DNA of 64,000 nt. Source: Faecalibacterium langellae (lineage in GTDB: Bacteria; Bacillota; Clostridia; Oscillospirales; Ruminococcaceae). Positions 8,693-17,590 of this stretch are shown one piece after another (the first letter of the stretch is position 1; the number at the start of each line of letters is the position of its first letter). The notes beneath the pieces were generated by a model that was not told the DNA's origin, ran no database searches, and worked only from the letters and a program-made list of their open reading frames with translations. The stretch covers positions 248,001 through 312,000 of the forward strand of contig NZ_NMTR01000021.1 of NCBI RefSeq assembly GCF_002549775.1, in the 5' to 3' direction. The position numbers were made by a program, and so were the translations under genes.

Positions 8693-9139
8693 ATGGAACC
8701 CATCACTGTAAAATATAAGGTACTGGACGAGCGGGCCAAGGTGCCCGCCTACGCCACCCCCGGCTCTGCTGCCGCCGACCTGTGCGCCGTGCTGGATGAG
8801 CCGCTCACCCTCCAGCCCATGGAGCGGGTGCTGGTGCCCACCGGCCTTGCCATCGAACTGCCCGGTGCCCACAGCGTGGCGCTGGTGTATGCCCGCAGCG
8901 GCCTTTCCATCAAGCACGGCCTGTGCATGGCCAACGGCGTGGGCGTGGTGGACAGCGACTACCGAGGCGAACTGAAGGTGCCCATGGTCAATCTGGGCAC
9001 CGAGGCCTACACCATCCAGCCCGGCGAGCGGGTGGCCCAGCTGTGCATTGCACCGGTGTACACCGCCGCCTTCGTGCCTGCCGAAGAACTGGGCGGCACC
9101 CAGCGCGGCGAGGGCGGCTTTGGCTCGACGGGTAAATAA
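8693..9139 (+). CDS. dut: dUTP diphosphatase
   Basis: Hydrolyses dUTP to dUMP and pyrophosphate, keeping uracil out of DNA and supplying dUMP for thymidylate. The 148-aa protein shows all five trimeric dUTPase motifs in order: PGSAAADLCA, ARSGLS, GVVDSDYRGEL, RVAQL and the C-terminal RGEGGFGSTG. The frame is open further upstream, but the ATG at 8693 is chosen because AAGAGG lies at the right distance and the family starts here. The gene is bracketed by two inverted copies of an intergenic repeat. Confidence 0.96.
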   Translation: MEPITVKYKVLDERAKVPAYATPGSAAADLCAVLDEPLTLQPMERVLVPTGLAIELPGAHSVALVYARSGLSIKHGLCMANGVGVVDSDYRGELKVPMVNLGTEAYTIQPGERVAQLCIAPVYTAAFVPAEELGGTQRGEGGFGSTGK

Positions 9140-9146
9140 AATGGTT

Positions 9147-9318
9147 CGCCCTCTCAGGCCGCTTCGCGTCCAGCTCTCCCAAAGGGAGAGCCAAGAACTT
9201 GGCCGTTATGTTTCTCGCCTCTCCCTTTGAAAGACTTCCCCCGGTCGGGGGAAGATGTCGCATAGCGACAAAAAGGGGACAAGGTGGCATTGCGTCAGCA
9301 ATGACGGAGAGGGCGAGG
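9147..9318 (-). repeat. Intergenic repeat element, copy 2 (right of dut, inverted)
   Basis: Same family as 8586-8664 but in the opposite orientation: it begins CGCCCTCTCAGGCCGC and ends TGACGGAGAGGGCGAGG. It is longer and packed with small hairpins, for example CTTCCCCC and GGGGGAAG arms near 9233-9252 and TGTCGC and GCGACA arms near 9255-9270. The inverted ends resemble a miniature mobile element, but no target duplication is evident. Confidence 0.8.
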
Positions 9319-9342
9319 ATGCTGAAAAGAAAGATGAAACCT

Positions 9343-9897
9343 ATGAATTTGATCTTAGCTTCCGGCAGCCCGCGCAGGCGGGAACTGCTTTCCTTATACA
9401 CTACCGATTTCACGGTCTGCGCCAGCGACTTTGACGAAAGCGCCGTCACCGCCGATACGCCTGCCCGGCTGGTGGAAAAACTGGCCCGGGGCAAGTGCCT
9501 TGCCGTCGCGGCGCAGCACCCGGGCAACGTGGTGCTCGGCTGCGACACCGTGGTGGACGTGAACGGCGAAGTGTTCGGCAAGCCCCACAGTGTGGAGGAC
9601 GCCAAACGGATGCTGCGCGCCCTCTCCGGTGCCACCCACGCAGTGCACACCGGTGTGTGCGTCTCGGACGGCAAACGCACCGAGAGTTTTGTGGACAGCT
9701 GCCGGGTCACCTTCTTCCCGCTGAGCGCAGCGGAAATTGATTTTTACGCTTCCACGCAGGAACCCTATGATAAGGCCGGCGCTTATGCCATCCAGGGCCG
9801 CGCGGCGCTGTGGCTGGACCGCATCGAGGGCGACTACTACACCATCATGGGCCTGCCCCTCAGCCGCACCGTACAGCTGCTGGGCCATTTTCTGTGA
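9343..9897 (+). CDS. maf: Maf-family nucleoside triphosphate pyrophosphatase
   Basis: House-cleaning pyrophosphatase acting on dTTP, UTP and modified nucleotides, linked to septum formation and cell shape. The N-terminal signature LILASGSPRRRELL opens the protein, and LGCDTVVDVNGEVFGKP carries the conserved acidic site; the tail YAIQGRAALWLDRIEGDYY is also typical. About 184 aa. I chose ATG 9343 because the signature must be close to the N-terminus; ATG 9334 (three codons earlier) is nearly as likely. The ribosome site is weak. Immediately upstream of mreB, as in many Firmicutes. Confidence 0.93.
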   Translation: MNLILASGSPRRRELLSLYTTDFTVCASDFDESAVTADTPARLVEKLARGKCLAVAAQHPGNVVLGCDTVVDVNGEVFGKPHSVEDAKRMLRALSGATHAVHTGVCVSDGKRTESFVDSCRVTFFPLSAAEIDFYASTQEPYDKAGAYAIQGRAALWLDRIEGDYYTIMGLPLSRTVQLLGHFL

Positions 9898-9934
9898 GAA
9901 AAATGGGAAAAACGAAGAAAACTTGCGCAAACGC

Positions 9935-9963
9935 TTGAGAAATCAGCGGCTTGCGGCTATAAT
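9935..9963 (+). promoter_or_regulatory. Promoter of the mre cluster
   Basis: TTGAGA (9935-9940), exactly 17 bases, TATAAT (9958-9963). Predicted start near 9970, about 80 bases upstream of the mreB ATG and independent of maf. Confidence 0.8.
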
Positions 9964-10052
9964 AGAACTGTGTTATTCTGCGCAGGGCAGCAGGTGTGAG
10001 GCTGCCGCACGCTCTGGATAGATCATAGGGAAGACGAAGGAGAGACTTTACA

Positions 10053-11075
<1,023 letters not shown>

Positions 11076-11144
11076 ACGGCTGCCTTTGCGGAAAAGAGTT
11101 CTGCGCCGCAGCTGCGCGGTCTTCCGCCGCAAACAAAGTTTCTT

Positions 11145-11176
11145 GCGCGGATGGCAGCGGCTGTCCGCGCTTTTTT
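11145..11176 (+). terminator. Terminator-like hairpin between mreB and mreC
   Basis: Arms GCGCGGA (11145-11151) and TCCGCGC (11164-11170), with an additional CAG/CTG pairing inside the loop, are followed by six T (11171-11176). It has all parts of an intrinsic terminator yet lies inside the cluster. Confidence 0.7.
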
Positions 11177-11216
11177 CGTGGCTCCGGCGTTGCAGGCCGG
11201 ACAGGAGGGAGACCCC

Positions 11217-12047
11217 TTGAAGGATTTTTTTGACACATGGAAATTTAAGATCCTGGTGGCCGTGGCGGTGTTCCTGGTGGGCATCATGGCCTATGCCGGT
11301 GCCAACGGCCGCCTGACCGCCGCCCCGCAGGAGCTGCTCAGCGTGGTGCTGACCCCGTTCCAGAAGGTCAGCGCGGCCCTCAGCGGCGGCGTGGGCTCGG
11401 TGTGGGAGAAGTATGCCCGCATCGACGAGGTCATGGACCAGAACGAACAGCTGGAAGCCGAGAACGCCGAGCTGCGCCAGCAGATGGTGGACTATGACCG
11501 CATCAAGGCTGAGAACGACGCTTATAAGGCGCTGGCCCGCATCCAGGATAAAAACAGCGAAGCAACGTATGCTTCGGCCTTTGTCATCGGCCGCGACACG
11601 ATGGACGAGTTCGGCGGCTTCACGCTGGACAAGGGCACGGCAGACGGCGTGGCGGTGAACGACGCCGTCATCAGCGATAGGGGCTACCTCGTGGGCGTGG
11701 TGGTGGAAGCCGACACCACCAGCTGCAAGGTGATGACCATCCTGCACCCCAGCTTCAACGCGGCGGGCGTGGTGTCCCGCACCCGGGAGAACGGCATCAT
11801 CAACGGCAGCAGCGAGTATGCCGGGGACGGCCTGTGCACCCTGACGAACCTCGAACGCAGCTGTGAGACCCACAAGGGCGATCAGGTCATCACCACGGGC
11901 CTGGGCGGGGTCTACCCGCCGGACCTGCTGGTGGGCATCGTGCAGGAGGTGGTGCCGGAAGCCAGCGGCAAATCCTCCATTGCGGTCATCAAGCCGGGTG
12001 CCGACCCCCGCACCGTCAAGCATGTCTTCATCATCACCGATTATTAA
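11217..12047 (+). CDS. mreC: Rod shape-determining protein MreC
   Basis: Bitopic membrane protein coupling MreB to wall synthases. One membrane segment lies at about residues 12-30 (ILVAVAVFLVGIMAYAGA). A coiled coil follows (DQNEQLEAENAELRQQMVDYD), then the double beta-barrel periplasmic-type domain. The start is TTG at 11217, with AGGAGGGA six bases upstream; an ATG further upstream at 11151 lies in the terminator stem and has no ribosome site. Length 276 aa, normal for the family. It follows mreB and precedes mreD by 13 bases. Confidence 0.94.
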   Translation: MKDFFDTWKFKILVAVAVFLVGIMAYAGANGRLTAAPQELLSVVLTPFQKVSAALSGGVGSVWEKYARIDEVMDQNEQLEAENAELRQQMVDYDRIKAENDAYKALARIQDKNSEATYASAFVIGRDTMDEFGGFTLDKGTADGVAVNDAVISDRGYLVGVVVEADTTSCKVMTILHPSFNAAGVVSRTRENGIINGSSEYAGDGLCTLTNLERSCETHKGDQVITTGLGGVYPPDLLVGIVQEVVPEASGKSSIAVIKPGADPRTVKHVFIITDY

Positions 12048-12060
12048 GGGGGCGCTTTGT

Positions 12061-12594
12061 ATGGAATCACGCCGCATGCGCAGCCGCAGCCAGATCCTGA
12101 AATGGGGCTGCTATGTGCTGGCGCTGTTCGTGTGCGCAGCGCTGCAAACGACCCCCGGCCTGTTCCAGCTGGGGCAGGCAAAGCCGTTGTTCATCCTGCC
12201 GCTGTGCCTGGCTGTGGCCGTGTATGAAGGCGAGTTCGCGGGCGCGCTGTTCGGCGCGGTGTGCGGCCTCTTGTGGGACTACACCGCCGGGCGCACCGTG
12301 GGTATGCTGGCGCTGGAACTGCTGCTGATGTGCTTTGCCCTCTCGGTGCTGGTGCAGCTGTATCTGCAGGGCAGCACCTGGAACTTTGCCCTGATCAGCA
12401 TGGTCACGGCGGCGCTGGTGCTCTCGCTGGACTGGCTGTTTTTCTACTATATGCCGGGCTACAGCTGGGCTGGCAGCCGCTGGCTCACCTTCGTGCTGCC
12501 CTCGGCTGGGCTGACGCTGCTGCCCTCGCTGGTGCTGTTCCGGCTGGTGCGGCGCATCCACGAAGAATTCAAGATCGACAACGGCGTAGTCTGA
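12061..12594 (+). CDS. mreD: Rod shape-determining protein MreD
   Basis: Integral membrane partner of MreC in the elongation machinery. The 177-aa protein is almost entirely hydrophobic, with about five membrane segments after a short basic start (MESRRMRSRSQILKWG). The motif GALFGAVCGLLWDYTAG is the characteristic MreD stretch. ATG at 12061 with AAGGGGG before it. It ends 19 bases before the PBP2 gene. Confidence 0.9.
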   Translation: MESRRMRSRSQILKWGCYVLALFVCAALQTTPGLFQLGQAKPLFILPLCLAVAVYEGEFAGALFGAVCGLLWDYTAGRTVGMLALELLLMCFALSVLVQLYLQGSTWNFALISMVTAALVLSLDWLFFYYMPGYSWAGSRWLTFVLPSAGLTLLPSLVLFRLVRRIHEEFKIDNGVV

Positions 12595-12613
12595 ACCGCC
12601 GGAGGAGACACGG

Positions 12614-14935
12614 ATGAATCAGAACGAACGAAAAACCGTCGTGCGCCGCATGATTTTGCTCATTGCCGCGGCATGTGCCGTCATGGGGCTGTTTGTGCTG
12701 CGGCTGATCTTTCTGCAGCTGGTCAACGGCGACGACTTCAAGGCGCAGGCCACCAACACCACCGATTATAATTTCACGGTGACGGCGGCCCGCGGCGACA
12801 TCGTGGACAGCAGCGGGCGGCGCATCGCCACCAGCACCACCAGCTACAACGTGGTGCTTAACAAACTGCTGATGGGTGACCGCGACCTGGACACCATGCT
12901 GCAGCAGATCGTGGAGCTGCTGCGGGAAAACGGCGAGAGCTGGAACGACACCCTGCTCATCGGCCAGCCGGATGCCGCAGGCCACTATGAATTCACCGAC
13001 GATGATACGTCCACCAGTGACCAGAAGCAGCTGGCCGACATGAAGGACACCCTCGGCCTGCAGCAGTACGCCACCGCCGACGATGTGATGGAGATGCTGG
13101 TGGAGAAGAATAACCTGCAGGGCTTCTCGCTGGAATGGCAGCGGGTGCTGGCCGGCATCCACTACGAGATGGACCGGCAAGCCTTCTCCAACGTGAACAA
13201 CTTTGTCATGGCCGAGAACGTCAGTGCCGCGACCGTGGCCACCATCAAGGAGCACAGCCTGCAGCTGCCCGGCGTGGAGATCGTGGAGACCAGCGCCCGC
13301 AGCTACGAGCAGAGCGACATCATCCCGGCGGTGCTGGGCCGTGTGGGCAAGATCACCGCCGAAAAGTGGAAGGTGACCGATTCGGACGGCAACGTGACCT
13401 ACCCGCTGCGGGACAAAGGCTACAACATGAACGACATTCTGGGCATTTCGGGCCTGGAATCGGCCTATGAAGACGAGCTGCGCGGCAAGGACGGCGTGGA
13501 GACCATCACCCGCAACTCGGACGGCGTCATTGTGGACACCCAGCTTACCACCGTGCCGGAACCGGGCCACACCGTGCAGCTGACCATCGACAGCAACTTC
13601 CAGCGGGCGGTGGACAAGGCGCTGGCGGAGAACATCGACATGATCAACCGCGTCTACAACACCGGCGACATGAAGGCGGCTGCGGCTGCGGCCGTGGTCA
13701 TCGACGTGAAGGACGGCGGCGTGCTGGCGGCCTCCAACTACCCCAGCTTCGACCAGAACCTCTACGCCACCAACTACAGCGAGTACAGCTCGGACCCGGG
13801 CCTGCCGCTGTTCAACCGGGCCCTGCAGGGCCTGTATACGCCGGGCTCCACCTTCAAGCCCGCCGTGGCAGTGGCCGCGCTGGACAGCGGCCTCATCAAC
13901 CAGTATTCCACGGTGTTCTGCAACGGCGTGTACAACTACTTCAAGGATTACCACCCCAAGTGCACCCGCCACGGCCACAGCGGCAACATCGACGTGGTGA
14001 CGGCCATCAAGTGGAGCTGCAACATCTTCTTCTATGATGTGGGCCGCCGCCTGACCAGCGATGTCTACGACGCCTACGCCTACAAGCTGGGCCTGGGCCA
14101 GCGCACCGGCGTGGAGGTGAGCGAGGCCACCGGCCGCCTGACCACCAAGAACGATTCCAACTACACCGCCTCGCTGGACGTGCAGGCCGCCATCGGTCAG
14201 GGCAACACGGTGGTCACCCCCATCCAGCTGGCCACCTATGCGGCCACCCTGGCCAACAACGGCGTGCGCTACCGCACCCACTTTGTCAAGGCCATTCTGG
14301 ACACCAACACCGGCGAGGTGCTCAGCGAGACCCAGCCCGAGGTGATGGATGTGATCGAGGGCACCGGCAACACCTTTGAGCTGGTGCGTGAGGGCATGAA
14401 GCAGGTGCCCAGCACCATCAGCGGCAAAATTTCCAGCTATCCCATCGCCATCGCCTGCAAGACCGGCACCCCCCAGCGCAGCGAGACCTATGCCCCGGGC
14501 AAGCACTATCTGAACGCCATGATGGTGGCCTACCTCCCGGCGGATGACCCGGAGATTGCCATCGGCATCTCCATCGAGTACGGCGGCTACGGTGCCCGCG
14601 CCGGTGACCTGGTGGTGGACATCGCCAACGCCTACTTCGCCATGAAGGACGGCACGCTGGAAAAACAGGCCGAGGAGGAAGCCGCGCAGTCGCAGGCAGA
14701 CCAGCAGGCGGCCGACACCCAGCAGTCCACCGGCACGGCCAACGGCACCCAGACCACCACCGGCACTGCCAATGCAGCCGGTACGGCAGGCACTTCGGGC
14801 ACAGCCCAGCCGACCCAGACCGAACCTGCCGCCCAGCCGGCTGCGGCCGAGACGGAGCTGTCCGCCGCAGAGCCGGACACCGAGGATAACCCGGACGCCA
14901 TCGCGCCCGAAACGGTCCCGCAGGAGACGGGCTGA
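12614..14935 (+). CDS. Penicillin-binding protein 2 (peptidoglycan D,D-transpeptidase)
   Basis: Class B penicillin-binding protein that cross-links peptidoglycan during elongation, working with MreBCD. One N-terminal membrane anchor (about 13-37) is followed by the dimerisation domain, with ARGDIVDSSGRRIATS at 59-74. The transpeptidase domain has all three active-site motifs: GSTFK with Ser412, SCN (468-470) and KTGT (616-619). At 773 aa it is longer than most because of a C-terminal tail of about 90 residues made almost only of Ala, Thr, Gln, Glu and Pro, presumably a flexible extracellular extension. The gene closes the mre operon; mrdA would be the symbol by function. Confidence 0.94.
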   Translation: MNQNERKTVVRRMILLIAAACAVMGLFVLRLIFLQLVNGDDFKAQATNTTDYNFTVTAARGDIVDSSGRRIATSTTSYNVVLNKLLMGDRDLDTMLQQIVELLRENGESWNDTLLIGQPDAAGHYEFTDDDTSTSDQKQLADMKDTLGLQQYATADDVMEMLVEKNNLQGFSLEWQRVLAGIHYEMDRQAFSNVNNFVMAENVSAATVATIKEHSLQLPGVEIVETSARSYEQSDIIPAVLGRVGKITAEKWKVTDSDGNVTYPLRDKGYNMNDILGISGLESAYEDELRGKDGVETITRNSDGVIVDTQLTTVPEPGHTVQLTIDSNFQRAVDKALAENIDMINRVYNTGDMKAAAAAAVVIDVKDGGVLAASNYPSFDQNLYATNYSEYSSDPGLPLFNRALQGLYTPGSTFKPAVAVAALDSGLINQYSTVFCNGVYNYFKDYHPKCTRHGHSGNIDVVTAIKWSCNIFFYDVGRRLTSDVYDAYAYKLGLGQRTGVEVSEATGRLTTKNDSNYTASLDVQAAIGQGNTVVTPIQLATYAATLANNGVRYRTHFVKAILDTNTGEVLSETQPEVMDVIEGTGNTFELVREGMKQVPSTISGKISSYPIAIACKTGTPQRSETYAPGKHYLNAMMVAYLPADDPEIAIGISIEYGGYGARAGDLVVDIANAYFAMKDGTLEKQAEEEAAQSQADQQAADTQQSTGTANGTQTTTGTANAAGTAGTSGTAQPTQTEPAAQPAAAETELSAAEPDTEDNPDAIAPETVPQETG

Positions 14936-14951
14936 CCCGGCACGGGGGCGC

Positions 14952-14967
14952 AGCCGCGCGGCTTTTT
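14952..14967 (+). terminator. Possible weak terminator after PBP2
   Basis: A short AGCC/GGCT stem with a GCGC loop followed by TTTT, 16 bases after the PBP2 stop. The stem is small, so termination may be partial. Confidence 0.35.
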
Positions 14968-15020
14968 GGCGCGCGTTTGACCAAAAGAAAACAAAATTGA
15001 ATATTTTGTATAAAAACCAG

Positions 15021-15049
15021 TTGTAATAGATTGGATTTTGTGATATTAT
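15021..15049 (+). promoter_or_regulatory. Promoter of mgsA
   Basis: TTGTAA (15021-15026), 17 bases, TATTAT (15044-15049) in an AT-rich stretch between the PBP2 and mgsA genes. Confidence 0.6.
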
Positions 15050-15113
15050 TTTTACCAAAGGGACTTTTTACCACACGGTGTATCACATAGAGCGAAAGAG
15101 GAGAGGGTAACGG

Positions 15114-15518
15114 ATGACGATTGCACTGATTGCGCATGACTCCAAAAAGGAGCTGATGGTTCAGTTCTGCACGGCGTATTGCCGCATTCTGAGCCAGCAC
15201 AAGCTGGTGGCGACCGGCACCACAGGCAAGCTGATCGCCGAGGCGACCGGCCTGCAGGTCCAGCGTTTTCTGGCCGGTGTGCAGGGCGGCGACCAGCAGA
15301 TCGCTTCCCGCATTGCCTGCAATGAGATTGACCTGCTGCTGTTCTTCCGCGACCCCATCAACGCGAAGCCCAGCGAGCCCAACGAGATGACCCTGCTGCG
15401 CCTGTGCGATGTGCACAACATCCCCATGGCCACCAACATTGCCACTGCCGAGGTGCTCATCCACGGCCTGGAGCGCGGCGATCTGGATTGGCGCGATATC
15501 GTCCACCCGCAGAACTGA
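15114..15518 (+). CDS. mgsA: Methylglyoxal synthase
   Basis: Converts dihydroxyacetone phosphate to methylglyoxal and phosphate, a bypass used when sugar phosphates pile up. The 134-aa protein matches the family along its whole length: [10 protein letters not shown] at the start, ATGTTGKLI, the catalytic-loop GGDQQI, FFRDP and [19 protein letters not shown] at 15114 with a GAGGAGAGG ribosome site. In many clostridia mgsA closes a cluster mreBCD-pbp-minCDE-rodA-mgsA; here it follows PBP2 directly. Confidence 0.96.
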   Translation: MTIALIAHDSKKELMVQFCTAYCRILSQHKLVATGTTGKLIAEATGLQVQRFLAGVQGGDQQIASRIACNEIDLLLFFRDPINAKPSEPNEMTLLRLCDVHNIPMATNIATAEVLIHGLERGDLDWRDIVHPQN

Positions 15519-15553
15519 GCGCAAAGCGGAGAAACAACAAGACAAACAAGAAA

Positions 15554-15590
15554 AGGCACTGTACCGCACAAAACGGCACGGTGCCTTTTT
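15554..15590 (+). terminator. Intrinsic terminator of mgsA
   Basis: A 13-position stem (15554-15566 against 15574-15586, two mismatched positions) followed by TTTTT, about 35 bases after the mgsA stop. Confidence 0.85.
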
Positions 15591-15626
15591 ATTTACAAAA
15601 AAATATGTGAAAATACGCGAAAAAGC

Positions 15627-15657
15627 TTGACATCCACATAGGGGGGGGGGGTAAAAT
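15627..15657 (+). promoter_or_regulatory. Promoter with poly-G spacer, likely phase-variable
   Basis: Perfect TTGACA (15627-15632) and TAAAAT (15652-15657) are separated by 19 bases. Eleven of these are an uninterrupted G run (15641-15651). Losing or gaining G by replication slippage would change the spacer, and two fewer G would give the optimal 17. This is the arrangement known from slippage-controlled surface-protein promoters. The gene served is the leucine-rich-repeat protein at 15752. Confidence 0.8.
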
Positions 15658-15751
15658 AAAAACAGGAATGCCCTCGAACGACCGGAAATGCCGGGACAAA
15701 CCGGGGGTGTGACAACCACCGTTTGAGTGCGCAAAAAGGGAGGAAAGCAAC

Positions 15752-16969
15752 ATGAAAAAAAGACTGATCAGCCTTCTGCTTGCGGTGTGCATGGCGGCAT
15801 CTGTTCTGCCGGTGGGCGCATTTGCGGCAGCGGCGGGGGAGACCTTTGCCTATGAATACGAAGGCCAGACCCTGAACTATAAGGTGACGAGCGATTCCAC
15901 GGTCGAAGTGGCCAAGAACACGGGCATCACCGGAACGCTGAAGATCCCAGAGACGGTGTATGACGGCGATGAGAACCAGTATACCGTCACGGCGATCGGC
16001 CAGGATGCCTTTGCGGGAAATAACGTTATCGAGGTGGAGTTTCCGGCTACCCTGAAAACCATCGGAACGAGCGCGTTTCTGAACAATAACAGCCTGAAGG
16101 ATGTTGAATTCCCGGAGGGACTGACCACCATCGGCAACTACGCATTTGGCTCGGTCTGGGGCATGACGAAACTGAAGATCCCGGCAAGCGTCACCCGCAT
16201 CGGCGGCGGTGCATTCCAGTGGTGCGGAAACGTCACTTCGATTGAATTCGGCGCGGGCATCCAGCTTTCTGAACTGGAAAGCGGTCTGTTCGACCACTGC
16301 CGGAAGCTCCAGAAAGTGGTCGTGCCGGAGAGCGTGAAGAAGATCAACATTGCAGTCTTCCGTGACTGCCCGGCACTGGAAGAAGTGATCCTCCCGACGG
16401 GTGTTACCGAGATCGACTCGGCGGCATTTGCAGTGGACAGCCAGTCCGCGAACGATGCATTCAAGCTGCACTATACCGGTTCGGAAGAACAGTGGAACAG
16501 CATCGCAATCGACTGGGCGGTGTGCCAGAGCGGCGGCGACAACAGCATCCTGCAGAAGGAAGGCGTGGTAGATTACAACTACGCCCCTGCCGACGATCTG
16601 CCCGATGACGTCGATTTTGACGGCGATGCTTCCTGGATGGGCTCGGTGGCAGCTGCAGCGGCCATTGGCACGGGCGCCGCCATCGTGGCGTATCAGTTCG
16701 GCACCACCGTCTACCTGGATTACGTCCTGCCCGAGGGCGCGGATATCCCGGTGACTTATGGCCAGCTGGCAAAGCTGATGTGGCAGAATGCCGGCAGCCC
16801 GGAACCGGAAACGGCTCTGGCACCGGACGCAGACGAAGTGCAGAAGGCAATGGCCTGGGCTGTGGAAAATGAGCTGATCGACGCTCATAGAAAAGCGAAT
16901 TTCCTTGTCAGCCGCGTCAGCGTCATCCGCGCGTGGAACAAGGCCCAGAAGCTTGCGGCTGCAAAATAA
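15752..16969 (+). CDS. Secreted leucine-rich-repeat (BspA/LRR_5-type) surface protein with SLH-like C-terminus
   Basis: A 405-aa exported protein of unknown binding partner. A clear signal peptide spans residues 1-26 (two Lys, one Arg, hydrophobic core, AFA cleavage region). About five to six BspA-type repeats follow (about 70-235), built on the pattern IGxxAFxxxxxLxxVxxPxxLxxI. An acidic linker (about 280-290) and a hydrophobic Ala/Gly-rich segment (about 293-315) come next. The last 80 residues (VTYGQLAKLMWQNAGSPEPE) resemble a single S-layer-homology repeat, which in other proteins binds wall polymers. ATG 15752 has GGGAGG upstream. The gene stands alone between two terminators. BspA-type repeats often mediate adhesion; for this protein that is only inference. 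Confidence 0.85.
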   Translation: MKKRLISLLLAVCMAASVLPVGAFAAAAGETFAYEYEGQTLNYKVTSDSTVEVAKNTGITGTLKIPETVYDGDENQYTVTAIGQDAFAGNNVIEVEFPATLKTIGTSAFLNNNSLKDVEFPEGLTTIGNYAFGSVWGMTKLKIPASVTRIGGGAFQWCGNVTSIEFGAGIQLSELESGLFDHCRKLQKVVVPESVKKINIAVFRDCPALEEVILPTGVTEIDSAAFAVDSQSANDAFKLHYTGSEEQWNSIAIDWAVCQSGGDNSILQKEGVVDYNYAPADDLPDDVDFDGDASWMGSVAAAAAIGTGAAIVAYQFGTTVYLDYVLPEGADIPVTYGQLAKLMWQNAGSPEPETALAPDADEVQKAMAWAVENELIDAHRKANFLVSRVSVIRAWNKAQKLAAAK

Positions 16970-17006
16970 CCCGATCTGAATAAAAATATCAAAAGCGTAC
17001 CCAAAC

Positions 17007-17046
17007 AAAAAAAGCGCTGCCCGGTTTGGTTCCGGACAGCGCTTTT
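17007..17046. terminator. Bidirectional terminator between the LRR gene and the MnmA-like gene
   Basis: Arms 17011-17024 and 17032-17046 form a long stem bounded by an A run on the left and TTTT on the right, so it can stop transcripts arriving from both converging genes. Confidence 0.85.
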
Positions 17047-17059
17047 CTGCTGCAAAAAC

Positions 17060-17590
17060 TTAAACTTTGAAGTCCGCTGCCATCTCGGCCACGTCTTCCG
17101 GGGCAAAATCGCCCAGAGGCAAAATCAGCCGGGCCAGCACGGCCTGCGGCAGAGCAGCCAGCGCGGCGCTGTCGTCAGCGCCCACGCCTGCAGGCGGGCA
17201 GACCGTGTGCACACCGTCGGAAGCGGTCTCCACCCGGGCGCGGTGGGGCGTAGCCACATACTGCATCCCCAGCTTGTCGGCGGCGGTGAGCAGGGCAGCG
17301 AACAGCGGGCTGACGCCCTCGCCCAGCGCGTCGGCGTCCTGCCCGGCAAGGGCCTCGGCGTTCAGCACGATGCACTCAATGCCCAGCTTTTCGGCCGCCT
17401 GCTTGGCAGCTTCCGCTTCGGCGGCCTGTTCGGCTGCCAGCCGCACGGCAGCGCCTGCCACGGCAAAACCCTGCTGCTGCAGAATGCGCACCGCCACGGC
17501 GCAGGCGGCGGTGTCGGCCATCTGGATCAGGACCTTGTCCTGGCTCTCGTAGGTGTCGAACCCGTTCCCGGGCAGAAAAGTATCGCTCAT
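17060..17590 (-). CDS. Degenerate PP-loop (MnmA-like) protein of unknown function
   Basis: A 176-aa protein I cannot assign firmly. The overall pattern resembles the N-terminal half of tRNA 2-thiouridylase Mnm[21 protein letters not shown] stands where the ATP-binding SGGVDS loop and following helix belong, then [17 protein letters not shown], then [19 protein letters not shown] in place of the MnmA LGADYIATGHYAR motif. The SGG loop, the CxxC cysteine region and the later catalytic cysteine are missing, so it cannot thiolate tRNA by the known mechanism. The ATG overlaps the rnhA stop (ATGA), which points to coupled translation. It may be a decayed paralogue with a structural or regulatory role. 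Confidence 0.6.
   Translation of the reverse strand: MSDTFLPGNGFDTYESQDKVLIQMADTAACAVAVRILQQQGFAVAGAAVRLAAEQAAEAEAAKQAAEKLGIECIVLNAEALAGQDADALGEGVSPLFAALLTAADKLGMQYVATPHRARVETASDGVHTVCPPAGVGADDSAALAALPQAVLARLILPLGDFAPEDVAEMAADFKV

Noticed and set aside
9147-9318. Insertion sequence remnant downstream of dut.
   Set aside because: There is no transposase-like frame and no visible target-site duplication; it is treated as an intergenic repeat.
14690-14935. The Ala/Thr/Gln-rich PBP2 tail as a frameshift artefact.
   Set aside because: Codon choice stays normal and the frame stays open to a stop followed by a terminator-like element; such tails occur on other class B penicillin-binding proteins.
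15641-15651. The poly-G tract as a sequencing error.
   Set aside because: Length errors in homopolymers are possible, but a G run bounded by a perfect -35 and a good -10 upstream of a surface gene is too well placed to dismiss; the exact count of 11 remains uncertain.
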